Below, piece after piece: positions 8,550 to 18,125 of a DNA stretch of 64,000 nucleotides (positions are counted from its first letter, which is position 1; every line of letters begins with the position of its first letter). The notes beneath the pieces are model-generated. The model worked only from the letters and a program-made list of their open reading frames with translations. It had not been told where the DNA came from and did no database searches. This DNA comes from Clostridia bacterium (lineage in GTDB: Bacteria > Bacillota > Clostridia > TANB77 > CAG-508), in NCBI GenBank assembly GCA_022799315.1, contig JAAWOE010000004.1, positions 1-64,000 of the forward strand. The letters are read 5' to 3'. Made by a program: the position numbers and the translations under genes.

Positions 8550-8703
8550 GTTTTAAAAAATAATTAGCATATTACGTCGTTATTTTAAATAAAAAATGCT
8601 AAATGTTAGATGTATACCTACGTTTTTTTTATTTAAAATGCCTAGTACTATACTAATTCCTTTTAAAACTGGTTTGTACATTTGAAAGGAATGGGGTATT
8701 AAA

Positions 8704-9090
8704 ATGGAAATCATAAAAATTATAGGAATCGCATTCTTAGCGTTAATAATTGTAATAATACTAAAACAGTACAAGCCAGAATTTGCAATGTATGTATCAA
8801 TTCTTGCGGGTGCTATTATTTTATTTATTAGCATGGGAAAACTTACAGGAATTATAAACTTATTAGAAGATATATCTTCTAAAACAGCTATAAATGGAGA
8901 ATTCTTAAGTATTTTAATAAAGATAACAGGAATTGCTTTCTTAACAGAATTTGCTGTAAGTGTTTGCAAAGATTCTGGAGAAACAGCAATTGCGAATAAA
9001 GTTGATATGGGTGGAAAAGTTATTATTGTTGCAATATCAATTCCTATTGTTTCAGCATTACTCGAAACAGTAATAAAAATATTACCATAA
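8704..9090 (+). CDS. spoIIIAD: stage III sporulation protein AD
   Basis: A 128-residue membrane protein with four hydrophobic segments and conserved KQYKPEFAMYVSILAGAI near the N-terminus and ITGIAFLTEFAVSVCKDSGE in the middle, typical of SpoIIIAD. The ribosome binding site is AAAGGAATGGGG. It is preceded by an unusual 154-base gap after spoIIIAC that holds imperfect inverted repeats (TAGCAT...ATGCTA and ATTCCTTTT...AAAGGAAT) but no gene. Confidence 0.93.
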   Translation: MEIIKIIGIAFLALIIVIILKQYKPEFAMYVSILAGAIILFISMGKLTGIINLLEDISSKTAINGEFLSILIKITGIAFLTEFAVSVCKDSGETAIANKVDMGGKVIIVAISIPIVSALLETVIKILP

Positions 9091-9166
9091 CTCCCCAGTC
9101 CTCTAATACGGACAGCCCCCTTAAGTAAAGGGGCCTTTACTCTAAAGAGAAAGGAATTACTTATTA

Positions 9167-10328
9167 ATGAAGAAACAAAAGACAAAAATATTAAAAATTC
9201 TAATAATATTTATACTATTTTTTTTAATTGAAGCCCCATCTTATGCAGTGCAAGAAGAAATATTAGAAGAACAATCTAGAACTTTAAACATTAACCAATT
9301 TACAACCAAAGCGGACGAATATACAAAAGAAACATTTGAAGGAATGAATACAAAAGAATTATTAAATAATGCAATAAAAGGAGAAATAGATAATAAAACA
9401 ATCATTAGTAAAATTCTAAACTTGTTTGGAAATGAAATAAGACAAACTCTCCATATTTTACGGGGGAATTGTAATAATTATTGTAGTACATAGTATTTTA
9501 AAAAGTGTAAGCGAAGGACTAGAAAATACTAGCATATCTAAAATTACTTATTATGTACAATACATACTAATTGTAACCTTAGTAATGAGCAACTTTGCAG
9601 ACATTATAAAACTAATTAAAGATACTATTCAAAATTTAGTTGGTTTTTCACATACATTAATACCTATATTAATTACACTTATGATGACAACAGGAAATAT
9701 TACTTCTGCAAGTGTAGTACAACCAATCTTATTGTTTTTAATTACTTTTATTGGGAATATAATAACAACTGTTTTATTGCCATTAACATTAGTTGGAACA
9801 ACACTTAGTATTATTTCTAAAATATCAGATAGAGTACAAATAGGTAAGCTATCAAAATATTTTAAAAGTACTACAGTATGGATTTTAGGTGTAACATTAA
9901 CGTTATTTGTTGGAATATTATCACTTGAAGGAACACTTTCTAGTAGTGTAGATGGGATTACTGCAAAAACTGCAAAAGTAGCAGTATCAAACTTTATACC
10001 AGTTGTAGGTAAAATTTTGGGTGATGCAGTAGATACAGTGATAGGTTGTAGCAACATTCTAAAAAATGCAGTAGGAATAGTTGGAGTTATTATAGTAATA
10101 GGAATTTGTATTGTACCTATTATAAAGCTTACGATACTTATGGCAACATATTATTTGGTCTCCGCCGTATGTGAACCTATTGCAGATGAAAAAATAATAT
10201 CATTACTATCACAGATAGGAGATACATTTAAAATACTTTTAGCAACACTTGCGGCTATTTGTGTAATGCTAATAATAGGCATAACTTTGGTAATAAAAAT
10301 ATCTAATAGTGGACTAATGTATAGATAG
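9167..10328 (+). CDS. spoIIIAE: stage III sporulation protein AE, split by a +1 frameshift at CGG
   Basis: The largest membrane component of the SpoIIIA channel, with a signal-like N-terminus, a soluble domain and about eight membrane segments. The initial frame from ATG 9167 runs 98 codons to an in-frame CGG at 9461-9463, and the zero frame then stops at 9491. Skipping the C gives GGG GGA ATT GTA and the conserved membrane region GIVIIIVVHSILKSVSEGLE, then on to the family C-terminus (TAG 10326-10328). The restored length is 386 residues, normal for the family. The ribosome binding site AAAGGA precedes the start. It is the second CGG shift in this operon. Confidence 0.88.
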
Positions 10329-10331
10329 GTT

Positions 10332-10967
10332 GTGATAATTTTGATTGAATGGATTAGTACATGGGCAGAACAAATTGTTGTTGCAGTAATTATTGCAAGT
10401 ATAATAGAAATGCTTCTTCCAAATGGAAATAATAAAAAGTACATAAAAGCTATAATTGGAGTGTACATACTTTTTACAATAATATCTCCTATTATAGGAA
10501 AATTTGTGAATATAGATTTAAAAGATATAGATTATGAAAAGTATTTTAAAGAAGTAGAAACACAAGAAACTATTTCACAAAGCTTAACAACAAATAATGA
10601 AAAAACAATGGGGGAAATATATATAAGCAATTTGAAAGCTGATATGAAAAATAAATTAGAAGAAAAAGGATATAGAGTTGAAAATATAAATTTAAATGTT
10701 GAATTAGAAGATGAGAAAAGTTATGGGAAAATAAATGAAATTGTATTAGAAATAAGTAAATCTAGTAAAGAAAGCGAAAATATAACAAAAGAAACTAACA
10801 ATACTATAGCTATTAACAAAATAGAAGAAGTTAAGATTGGAAATAAAATAGAAAATGAAAAAGAAATAAAAAGAGAAATTAGTAATGGCGATAAAAATGA
10901 GGTTAAAGACTATTTGGCAAGTGTATATGATGTTAAGAAGAAAAACATAAGGATAAATGAAAACTAA
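10332..10967 (+). CDS. spoIIIAF: stage III sporulation protein AF
   Basis: Two N-terminal membrane segments flank the conserved IEMLLPNGNNKKYIKAIIGVY motif region (about residues 25-45), and an extended lysine- and glutamate-rich soluble domain follows. This is the layout of SpoIIIAF, a channel component with a ring-forming-like domain. The start is uncertain: GTG 10332, or TTG 10341, which is better spaced from AGATAGG; both lie just after the spoIIIAE stop. The stop at 10967 overlaps the upstream region of spoIIIAG, as in a tight operon. Confidence 0.88.
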   Translation: MIILIEWISTWAEQIVVAVIIASIIEMLLPNGNNKKYIKAIIGVYILFTIISPIIGKFVNIDLKDIDYEKYFKEVETQETISQSLTTNNEKTMGEIYISNLKADMKNKLEEKGYRVENINLNVELEDEKSYGKINEIVLEISKSSKESENITKETNNTIAINKIEEVKIGNKIENEKEIKREISNGDKNEVKDYLASVYDVKKKNIRINEN

Positions 10968-10977
10968 GGAGGAAAGT

Positions 10978-11592
10978 ATGTTTAAAGATCAAATTAAAGC
11001 ATTAATATTAAATGCAAAAGCAAAGGATGGAAAAAAGAAAATTGAAAACATTGTTGTTTTAATTGTTATACTTATAATTACCGTAATTGCTATTAATACT
11101 ATATGGAATGGAGATAAAAAAGAAACAAAAAAAGAAGAAATAGAAAGTAGTACTGGAAAACAACTAGCAACTACTTCGAAAACTACTACAAATCAATCCG
11201 ATAATAGCATAGAAAGTAATTTAGAAACTATATTATCGAACATAGATGGAGTTGGAAAAGTAAAAGTATTAATTACATATTCACAAAGTAGCGAAGTTGT
11301 TGCAATGTATAATGAAAATAGTAAAAATAGTACAGTAGAAGAAAAAGATTCTGGAGGAGGAACAAGAACAACAACTCAAACTGATATTTCAAAAGATATT
11401 ATATACCAAGAAGAAAACGGAGAAAAAACACCAATAACTCAAAAAGTAATAAATCCAAAAATAGAGGGAGCAATTATTACATCAACTGGAGCTGGAAATG
11501 GAACAGTAAAGAATAACATTGTTCAGGCGGTAGAAGCAGTAACAGGACTACCTACACACAAAATACAAGTTTTTGAAATGAAAAAGGATTAA
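10978..11592 (+). CDS. spoIIIAG: stage III sporulation protein AG
   Basis: A ring-forming bitopic protein of the SpoIIIA-SpoIIQ channel. One membrane segment (about residues 23-43) precedes a linker and the ring-building fold with NLETILSNIDGVGKVKVLITY and GAIITSTGAG, typical of SpoIIIAG. ATG 10978 is chosen because AAGGAGG sits 6 bases upstream; an earlier in-frame ATG at 10957 lies inside spoIIIAF and has no such site. The length is 204 residues. The C-terminal PTHKIQVFEMKK matches family ends. Confidence 0.93.
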   Translation: MFKDQIKALILNAKAKDGKKKIENIVVLIVILIITVIAINTIWNGDKKETKKEEIESSTGKQLATTSKTTTNQSDNSIESNLETILSNIDGVGKVKVLITYSQSSEVVAMYNENSKNSTVEEKDSGGGTRTTTQTDISKDIIYQEENGEKTPITQKVINPKIEGAIITSTGAGNGTVKNNIVQAVEAVTGLPTHKIQVFEMKKD

Positions 11593-11610
11593 TAAGAAAG
11601 GGTGTTTAAT

Positions 11611-12255
11611 ATGAAAGTTTTAAAGAAAAATCAATTAATTATTTTAGTAATAGCATTAATGTTTGTTACAGCAGGCTATTTAAACTATACTGCAAATGAA
11701 GGTACAGTAACTACTGGAACCAATACAGTTAAAGAAGAACAATATGCAGCAATTGGAGATGCAACTTTGGTTAATAGTGGGGAGCTACTAGAAGAAGGAG
11801 ATAAACAAACCATAATAAATACAATAAATAATGCAAATATTGCAAAAGAAAATAAAGATAATGAAGTAAAAAATGATGAACAAAACACTGTTACAACAAG
11901 CACAAAAACAGATGATTATTTTGATAATTCAAAATTAGAAAGAGATAAGATGTATTCTCAAATGCTTGAAAGCTATCAAAAGATATTAGAAAATACAAGT
12001 ATTTCAGCTGAACAAAAGGCAATTTCAGAACAAGAAGTTGCAAAAATTAATCAAACTAAAAATGCTATTATGATATGTGAAAATTTAATTTCTACAAAAG
12101 GATTTGCAAATTCAGTTATTTTTGTAAATGATACAAGTGTTAACATAGTTGTAAAAGCAGAAACATTACAACCAGAACAAATAGCACAAATACAAAACAT
12201 AATAACAAGAGAACTAAAAGTAGATATAACTAATGTACATATAAGCAATAAGTAA
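11611..12255 (+). CDS. spoIIIAH: stage III sporulation protein AH
   Basis: The mother-cell partner that binds forespore SpoIIQ and forms the intercellular channel wall. It has one N-terminal membrane segment (about residues 8-26), a low-complexity acidic linker, then a YscJ/FliF-like ring domain containing RDKMYSQMLESYQKILENTS and KGFANSVIFVNDTSVNIVVKA. ATG 11611 has AGAAAGGGTG 7-8 bases upstream. It is the last gene of the operon. Confidence 0.93.
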   Translation: MKVLKKNQLIILVIALMFVTAGYLNYTANEGTVTTGTNTVKEEQYAAIGDATLVNSGELLEEGDKQTIINTINNANIAKENKDNEVKNDEQNTVTTSTKTDDYFDNSKLERDKMYSQMLESYQKILENTSISAEQKAISEQEVAKINQTKNAIMICENLISTKGFANSVIFVNDTSVNIVVKAETLQPEQIAQIQNIITRELKVDITNVHISNK

Positions 12256-12330
12256 ATTATATACAAATCTGATTCATCTTGCCATATGAAGCTAATTATT
12301 GCAAAGAATTACTTTTTTAATAATAACTGT

Positions 12331-12366
12331 GAAAAGGAACCGCAGAATATCGCGGTTCCTTTTTTG
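12331..12366. terminator. bidirectional terminator between spoIIIAH and dapB
   Basis: AAAGGAACCGC and GCGGTTCCTTT form a GC-rich stem flanked by A and T runs on both sides, so it can end the convergent dapB transcript and the spoIIIA operon. Confidence 0.85.
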
Positions 12367-12373
12367 CCTTGTT

Positions 12374-13138
12374 CTACTCATTAAACATGTCAGCCATGGT
12401 GTAGATACGAGGTTCGGTCTGCTGCATGATGAAGCGTGCTGCATCCAATGCACCCTCTGCAAAAAGTGCCCGGTCGTTGATGGAGTGCTTAAGCTTAACG
12501 TAATCATTCTCGCCTGCGATGGTAACGATATGGTCACCGCGAAAACTTCCGACACGTCCAGAAGAAACCCATACTTCATTTTCCGCCTTCTTGCCGTTGG
12601 AATCGAAACGATATACCAGAGTGCCACTGCGGCCCTCATTTACCGCATCGAAAAGCATTTTTGCCGTTCCGCTGGGAGCGTCTTTTTTCTCACTGTGGTG
12701 ATCCTCGTGAATTGCAATCTCATAAGGTGCCGGGAAAAGGGATGCCGCATACTTTACCAAACTGATAAAACGTTTGGTGGAGAGCGCCATATTCGAGGAT
12801 TTAAAAATCGGAATACTACGTGCAGCCCCTCTGATTGTTGCTTCCTGATCATCGGTAAAGCCGGTAGTTGCAATCACCATAGGAATCCGATACTGAACTG
12901 CATACGGAAGAATCTTCATCGTTGCATCCGGACGTGAGAAGTCGATAACGACATCTCTGCCATTGAATATCGCGTCTGCACACGAGGATAAATCGTTAGC
13001 ACAATAAGTGCCAATAACTCCGCCCTGAACCTGATCAAATCCAGCGGTAGCATCCATGTCGCTACTCTCAGCTATGAGCGTACGAACGATCCGTCCCATC
13101 TTACCATTACAACCTACAACAAATGCATTTTTCTTCAT
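12374..13138 (-). CDS. dapB: 4-hydroxy-tetrahydrodipicolinate reductase, foreign base composition
   Basis: Reduces hydroxy-tetrahydrodipicolinate with NAD(P)H in the lysine/diaminopimelate and dipicolinate route. The N-terminal GCNGKMGRIV is the dinucleotide-binding loop. The catalytic block HEDHHSEKKDAPSGTA (about residues 151-166) carries the His, Lys and GT residues of the family. The length of 254 is normal. It is clearly richer in GC than its neighbours and uses codons such as CGG (the R of MGRIV), CTG and CGC that host genes avoid, so it looks recently transferred. It is a single gene with its own terminator, and no other dap gene is adjacent. Confidence 0.93.
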   Translation of the reverse strand: MKKNAFVVGCNGKMGRIVRTLIAESSDMDATAGFDQVQGGVIGTYCANDLSSCADAIFNGRDVVIDFSRPDATMKILPYAVQYRIPMVIATTGFTDDQEATIRGAARSIPIFKSSNMALSTKRFISLVKYAASLFPAPYEIAIHEDHHSEKKDAPSGTAKMLFDAVNEGRSGTLVYRFDSNGKKAENEVWVSSGRVGSFRGDHIVTIAGENDYVKLKHSINDRALFAEGALDAARFIMQQTEPRIYTMADMFNE

Positions 13139-13397
13139 ACTGCTTTCCTCTCTTTCATTTAAGTTTGTGAGCCATAAGGCTAGTTAATAAGTAGCTTATG
13201 AAAGTTATAAAACAAACTTTCATATTTTGTTACCATTGGAATAATTTCCAAAGTAGTTATATTATAACATAACGCGCAAATAAACGCAATATGTAAACTA
13301 AAACAAATTGCACATGCAAATAAGTAATGATATAAATTAATCTTGTATTACAAGTTTCTTTTTGATATAATAGCAACAAGATTTAGGAGTAATAAAA

Positions 13398-15642
13398 ATG
13401 GTAGCAGAAGTTATAATTAATAGTACAGTAAAAAACTTAAATAAAACATTTGATTACCATGTACCAACAGAACTTGTTGGTACTATTAAACTTGGAGATA
13501 GAGTACTATTACCATTTGGGAATTCTAAAAACTTAGAAGAAGGTTTTGTTGTTGGTTTAAAAGAAACATCAGAATATAAAATAAAAGATATAGCAAGTAT
13601 ACAAAAAGGATTTAAAATTGGCGAAGAAAACATTGAACTTGCCAAGTGGATTGCTAAAAGATATTTTTGTAATATTTCTGATGCTATAAAGATGTTCTTG
13701 CCACCAGGTACATCTACAAAAGTATTAGAAAACCGTATAAAAGAAAAAAGCTTAAATTTTGTATATTTAAAAAAAGATATAGATGAAATAGAAATATTGA
13801 TTGAGGAGAAGAAAATAAAATCTGATAAACATATTAGAGTGCTTAGATTTCTAACTGAAAATGATGGTGTATTAACAACAGATTTAGAAGCGTTTTGTGA
13901 TGTTTCAAGAGCTATTATTAACACATTACAAAAAAACGGTTATATAGAAATTATAGAAAAGCAAGTACAAAGAAATCCGTTTTTGCACAAGGTTGTAAAA
14001 CAGGATTCAAACTTAAAATTAACAGATGAACAACAATATGCATATACAGAAATCACAAATTGTATGAATAAAAAACAATTTGAAGAATTTTTAATATATG
14101 GTGTAACTGGCTCACGGAAAAACCGAAATATATTTACAATTAATTGAAGAAGTAATAAAAAAAGGACAATCTGCTATTATGCTAGTTCCAGAAATTTCAT
14201 TAACACCACAAATGGTAGATAGGTTTATCGCAAGGTTTGGGCAAGAACAAATTGCAGTATTGCATAGTAAATTATCGCTAGGAGAACGTTATGACCAATG
14301 GCAAAGAATAAAGAAAAACGAAGCAAGAATTGTTATAGGTGCACGTTCTGCTATATTTGCACCAGTGGGAAATTTAGGATTATTAATAATTGATGAAGAA
14401 CATGACGATTCTTATAAATCTGAAATGACACCACGTTACCATGCAAAAGAAGTTGCAAGAAAAATAGCAATAGAAAGACAAATTCCACTAGTGCTAGGAA
14501 GTGCAACACCGGATTTAGCAACGTTTTATAAAGCTAAACGAGATGAAATAAAAATGTTAACATTAACAAAGCGTGCCAATTCTTCAAGTTTGCCAGAAGT
14601 AGAAATAGTAGACTTAAGAGAAGAATTAGCAAATGGAAATAAAACAATGTTAAGTAGAAAGTTGTATGATGAAATTAAAACAAATTTAGAAAATAAACAT
14701 CAAACAATTCTATTTTTAAACAGAAGAGGGTTTTCGACATTTGTAATGTGTAGAGATTGTGGGTATACTGTTAAATGTAAAAATTGTGATATTACATTAA
14801 CTTATCATATGAAAGAGAACAAACTAAAATGCCATTATTGTGGCTATGAACAAGAAAATGTAAATATTTGTCCAGAGTGTGGAAGTAATAAAATTAAGTA
14901 TTTTGGAACAGGAACACAAAAGCTAGAGGCTCAAATTCAAAAAATATTTCCAGAAGCAACAACAATACGTATGGATGTTGATACAGTTTCAAAGAAAAAT
15001 TCACATGAGGAAATATTAAATCGCTTTAAAAATGAAAATATAGATATACTAATAGGTACACAAATGGTTGTAAAGGGACACCATTTTCCAAATGTAACAC
15101 TAGTTGGCGTTGTTGCAGCAGATGGAAGCTTAAATATTGATGATTATAGAGCAAATGAAAGAACATTCCAAATATTAACACAAGTAGCAGGAAGAGCAGG
15201 TAGGGAAAATTTACAAGGTAAAGTTATAATTCAAACATATAATCCAGATCATTTCAGTATAGAATGTGCAAAAAAACAAAACTATAATGAATTTTATACT
15301 ATAGAAGAAAACTTACGTAGGCAATTGAAATATCCACCATTTTGCGATATAATAGTTATTGGCATAAGTGGAGAGAACGAAGAAGAGGTCGGAAAAATAT
15401 CAAATTTCTTATACGAGCAGACAAATTTAAAAATAAAACAGTTCAATGCTGATTTAGTAGCATATATACCAAAACCAGCGCCAATAGATAAAATCAAAAA
15501 TAAACATAGATGGCGTATAATTTTAAAAGGAGATTTTGATGATACAGTAAATGAACTTATACAAGAAGTGTTAAAAGATGTATATGCTAAGCCAAATAAG
15601 ACAAGAATAGTAGTAGATGTAAATCCGAGTAGTATGATGTAG
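13398..15642 (+). CDS. priA: primosomal helicase PriA, split by a +1 frameshift at CGG
   Basis: A replication-restart helicase that loads the replisome at stalled forks. The initial frame codes for the N-terminal DNA-binding part up to GVTGS, where CGG at 14115-14117 sits in the Walker A motif; the zero frame stops 10 codons on. Skipping the C gives GGA AAA ACC, restoring GVTGSGKTEIYLQL. The rest follows: DEEHD box, GSATPD, the zinc cysteines (CRDCGYTVKC, CHYCG, CPECG) and AGRAGR. The restored length is about 747 residues, as expected. It is followed by def and fmt in the usual priA-def-fmt order. Confidence 0.92.
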
Positions 15643-15659
15643 TAATAGGGGGAATTAAA

Positions 15660-16139
15660 GTGGCTATTAGAACAATTAGAGAAGAAAAAGATGAAATATT
15701 AAAAAAAGTTTCAAGACCAGTAGAAGAAATTGATGAAAAGATACAAACATTAATAGATGATATGATTGAAACAATGCACAAATTTAACGGAGTAGGACTT
15801 GCAGCAGTTCAAGTTGGGGTATTAAAACGTGTTGTTGTGATTCATACAGATTATGAAAAAGAAGATGTAATTGTATTAATAAATCCAGAAATTATAAAAG
15901 AAAAAGGAGCACAAACTGTAGAAGAAGGTTGTTTAAGCTTTCCAAATAAATTTGCGAAAGTTGTAAGACCAGAAGAAGTAACAGTAGAAGCTTTAGATAG
16001 AAAAGGAAAAAGAATAAAAATAACAGGTAAAGACTTACTTGCTCAAGCAATTTCACATGAAGTTGATCATTTAAATGGAGAAGTGTTTATGGATAAGATT
16101 TTACCAGGAACATTAGAGTATGTTACACCAGAACAGTAA
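15660..16139 (+). CDS. def: peptide deformylase
   Basis: Removes the formyl group from nascent N-terminal methionine. All three motifs are visible: GVGLAAVQVG (about residues 42-51), EGCLSFP (about 86-92) and the metal-binding HEVDH (about 128-132). GTG start at 15660 with AGGGGGA ahead, 17 bases after the priA stop. At 159 residues it is a normal bacterial type 1 enzyme. A second, divergent deformylase is encoded at 54225. Confidence 0.95.
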   Translation: MAIRTIREEKDEILKKVSRPVEEIDEKIQTLIDDMIETMHKFNGVGLAAVQVGVLKRVVVIHTDYEKEDVIVLINPEIIKEKGAQTVEEGCLSFPNKFAKVVRPEEVTVEALDRKGKRIKITGKDLLAQAISHEVDHLNGEVFMDKILPGTLEYVTPEQ

Positions 16140-16205
16140 GGAAAAAGGTTGGAAAATTAATTCTTTTCCAACCAATTTGTCGCCTAAGAAAGGAATGATA
16201 TAAAT

Positions 16206-17156
16206 ATGCTTAGAGTTTTGTTTATGGGGACACCAGATTTTGCAAGAGACTCATTAGAGGCAATATATAATGCAGGACATAACATTTTAGCAGTTGTTAC
16301 AAATCCAGACAAACCAAAGGGTAGAGGAATGAAAATGATTGCACCACCTGTAAAAGAATTTGCTATAGAACATAACCTTAAGGTGTATCAGCCAGAAAAA
16401 GTAAAAGGAAATGAAGAATTTTTACAAGAAATAAAAGATATGAATCCAGACTTAATATGTGTTGTTGCATATGGAAAGATTTTGCCAAAAGAAATTTTGG
16501 ATATTCCTCCATATGGATGTATTAATGTGCATGGCTCATTACTTCCAAAATATAGAGGTGCAGCACCAATCCAATGGGCTGTATTAAATGGCGATACGAT
16601 AACTGGTGTTACTACTATGTATATGGATATTGGTATGGATACGGGAGATATGATTTTAAAAGAAGAGGTAACAATAGGAGATAACGAAACAACAGGAGAA
16701 TTGTGGGAAAGATTATCTAAGATTGGTGGAAAATTGCTAGTAAAAACAATAAAACAAATTCAAGAAAAAACAGCTCCAAGAATACCACAAGGAGACTACT
16801 ACACAATGGCGCCAATGTTATCTAAAGAAATGTCAAAAATAGATTGGAGTACAAAAACTTCAAATGAAATTAAAAATCTTGTAAGAGGGTTAAATCCAAT
16901 TATGGGAGCATATACAATGTATCAAACGAAAAAAATAAAACTTTGGAAAGTTGATATTTCAGATAATGATATAGAAGGCATAGATAAAGCATTACCAGGA
17001 CAAATATTAATTGCAAACGATAAAGAGGGCTTATATATTAAAACAATAGATGGTGTTATAAAAGTATTAGAAATACAAGGTGAAAATGCAAAACGTATGA
17101 ATACATGTGATTTTTTACGAGGAAACCATATGGAAGTGGGAGAAATATTAGAATAA
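16206..17156 (+). CDS. fmt: methionyl-tRNA formyltransferase
   Basis: Formylates initiator Met-tRNA using 10-formyl-tetrahydrofolate. The N-terminal LRVLFMGTPDFA, the catalytic-domain NVHGSLLPKYRGAAPIQWA (about residues 107-125) with the conserved N and H, and the C-terminal OB-fold domain are all present. The 316 residues match the family. It forms the priA-def-fmt group with the two genes upstream, and the ribosome binding site is AGAAAGGA. Confidence 0.95.
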   Translation: MLRVLFMGTPDFARDSLEAIYNAGHNILAVVTNPDKPKGRGMKMIAPPVKEFAIEHNLKVYQPEKVKGNEEFLQEIKDMNPDLICVVAYGKILPKEILDIPPYGCINVHGSLLPKYRGAAPIQWAVLNGDTITGVTTMYMDIGMDTGDMILKEEVTIGDNETTGELWERLSKIGGKLLVKTIKQIQEKTAPRIPQGDYYTMAPMLSKEMSKIDWSTKTSNEIKNLVRGLNPIMGAYTMYQTKKIKLWKVDISDNDIEGIDKALPGQILIANDKEGLYIKTIDGVIKVLEIQGENAKRMNTCDFLRGNHMEVGEILE

Positions 17157-17187
17157 AGCAAGGAGTAATCTTTGCTTTTTGTTTTGT
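17155..17187 (+). terminator. terminator after fmt
   Basis: AAAGCAA and TTTGCTTT form a short stem overlapping the fmt stop and followed by TTTGTTTTG. A modest but well-placed intrinsic terminator. Confidence 0.6.
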
Positions 17188-17267
17188 TAAAAAGCAACAA
17201 ATTTATCTATTAGACAATTTTTTGATTTTGTGGACTTAAAAATCTATTAAGTCCTTTTAGAATAAAA

Positions 17268-17720
17268 CTATTTTGAAACAAGTTTTTCTGATTTATAGAA
17301 TTCTAATGCAAAAATTCTTGTGTCATGTTCATCTGATTTTTTACATAATCTATGAATTCTTGAATTTATTCTTTTATTTTTAGAGTCTTGATCAACAAAG
17401 TAATCAAAAAGTATTTGGATTTTTTCTCCGTGTTCTTTTTCCATTCGAGTAACAATGTTTTCGATATTTTGTAGTCTTTTACCGTGAGTATTTTCAATGT
17501 TTTCTAGTCTTTCACCATGAGTTTTTTCGATGTTTTGTAGTCTTTCACCATGAGTTTTTTCGATGTTTTGTAGTCTTTCACCATGAGTTTTTTCGATATG
17601 ATCTAATCTAGATTCAAGATTTACAAATCTTTTTTCACTATTTTCTTCAACTTTATCTAATCTTGTTTTTAAATCTTCTGTATTTTTTAGTATTTGAAGT
17701 AATAATTCTTTATTTTCCAT
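17268..17720 (-). CDS. coiled-coil protein with 11-residue repeats
   Basis: A 150-residue, entirely helical and charged protein. Its centre consists of consecutive 11-residue repeats of the type THGERLQNIEK (about residues 41-95), the period of a right-handed hendecad coiled coil. The repeat is also preserved at DNA level as nearly identical 33-base units, implying recent tandem expansion. There is no signal peptide or membrane segment. Similar short repeat proteins occur as phage tail-fibre-like or structural hypotheticals, but I cannot assign a function. AGGAGG precedes ATG 17720. Confidence 0.7.
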   Translation of the reverse strand: MENKELLLQILKNTEDLKTRLDKVEENSEKRFVNLESRLDHIEKTHGERLQNIEKTHGERLQNIEKTHGERLENIENTHGKRLQNIENIVTRMEKEHGEKIQILFDYFVDQDSKNKRINSRIHRLCKKSDEHDTRIFALEFYKSEKLVSK

Positions 17721-17896
17721 GAAATAACCTCCTTGTACACAAAAATATAAATTTGTTGCTTATTTAACAGTGAAGAAAGTATATCATTTAGATATTTAAA
17801 ACACAAGATAAAATCATAAAATTTAAAATAAAAATTAGTATAAAAATGTAGCAATATTTTGATTTATATGCTACAATAAATATCGTAAAATTTAAT

Positions 17897-17972
17897 GCTA
17901 CTGTAGCTCAGTTGGTAGAGCAACAGATTCGTAACCTGTAGGTCGCGAGTTCAATTCTCGCCAGTAGCTCCA
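17897..17972 (+). tRNA. tRNA-Thr (anticodon CGT)
   Basis: A 76-base cloverleaf: acceptor GCTACTG pairs with CAGTAGC, D-arm GCTCAGTTGGTAGAGC, anticodon loop TTCGTAA with anticodon CGT (reads ACG), T-arm GCGAGTTCAATTCTCGC, and an encoded CCA end. Confidence 0.93.
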
Positions 17973-18090
17973 AACTTGCTTCGCAAGAGTTAAAAGATAA
18001 GAGTGAAGAGTGAAAAGTAGATTTGCTATTTAAAGCGATAAAACATAAAAAGCAAGTTTGTACTTTTCACTCTTCATTTTTCACTATTCA
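17971..18090. repeat. inverted-repeat element directly after tRNA-Thr
   Basis: CAAACTTGCT (17971-17980) is matched by AGCAAGTTTG (18051-18060), and GAAGAGTGAAAAGTA (18005-18019) by TACTTTTCACTCTTC (18061-18075), followed by TTTTTCACTATTCA. A related element follows the other tRNA-Thr (31699). The first part (CTTGCTTCGCAAG) may act as a tRNA terminator. Confidence 0.65.
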
Positions 18091-18125
18091 ATCAAATTAT
18101 AATTAAGCGCTAATTCATATTTTAT

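Noticed and set aside
8580..9185. 201-residue open frame on the minus strand over spoIIIAD
   Set aside because: It is the antisense shadow of spoIIIAD, whose product and operon position are clear; its composition (Ile/Ser/Pro-rich) is typical of shadows of AT-rich genes.
12299..12937. 212-residue plus-strand open frame over dapB
   Set aside because: Antisense to a full-length DapB with catalytic motifs; no ribosome binding site and no recognisable product.
17440..17620. Regular 33-base repeats, considered as a CRISPR array
   Set aside because: They have no unique spacers, keep reading frame and encode 11-residue coiled-coil units.
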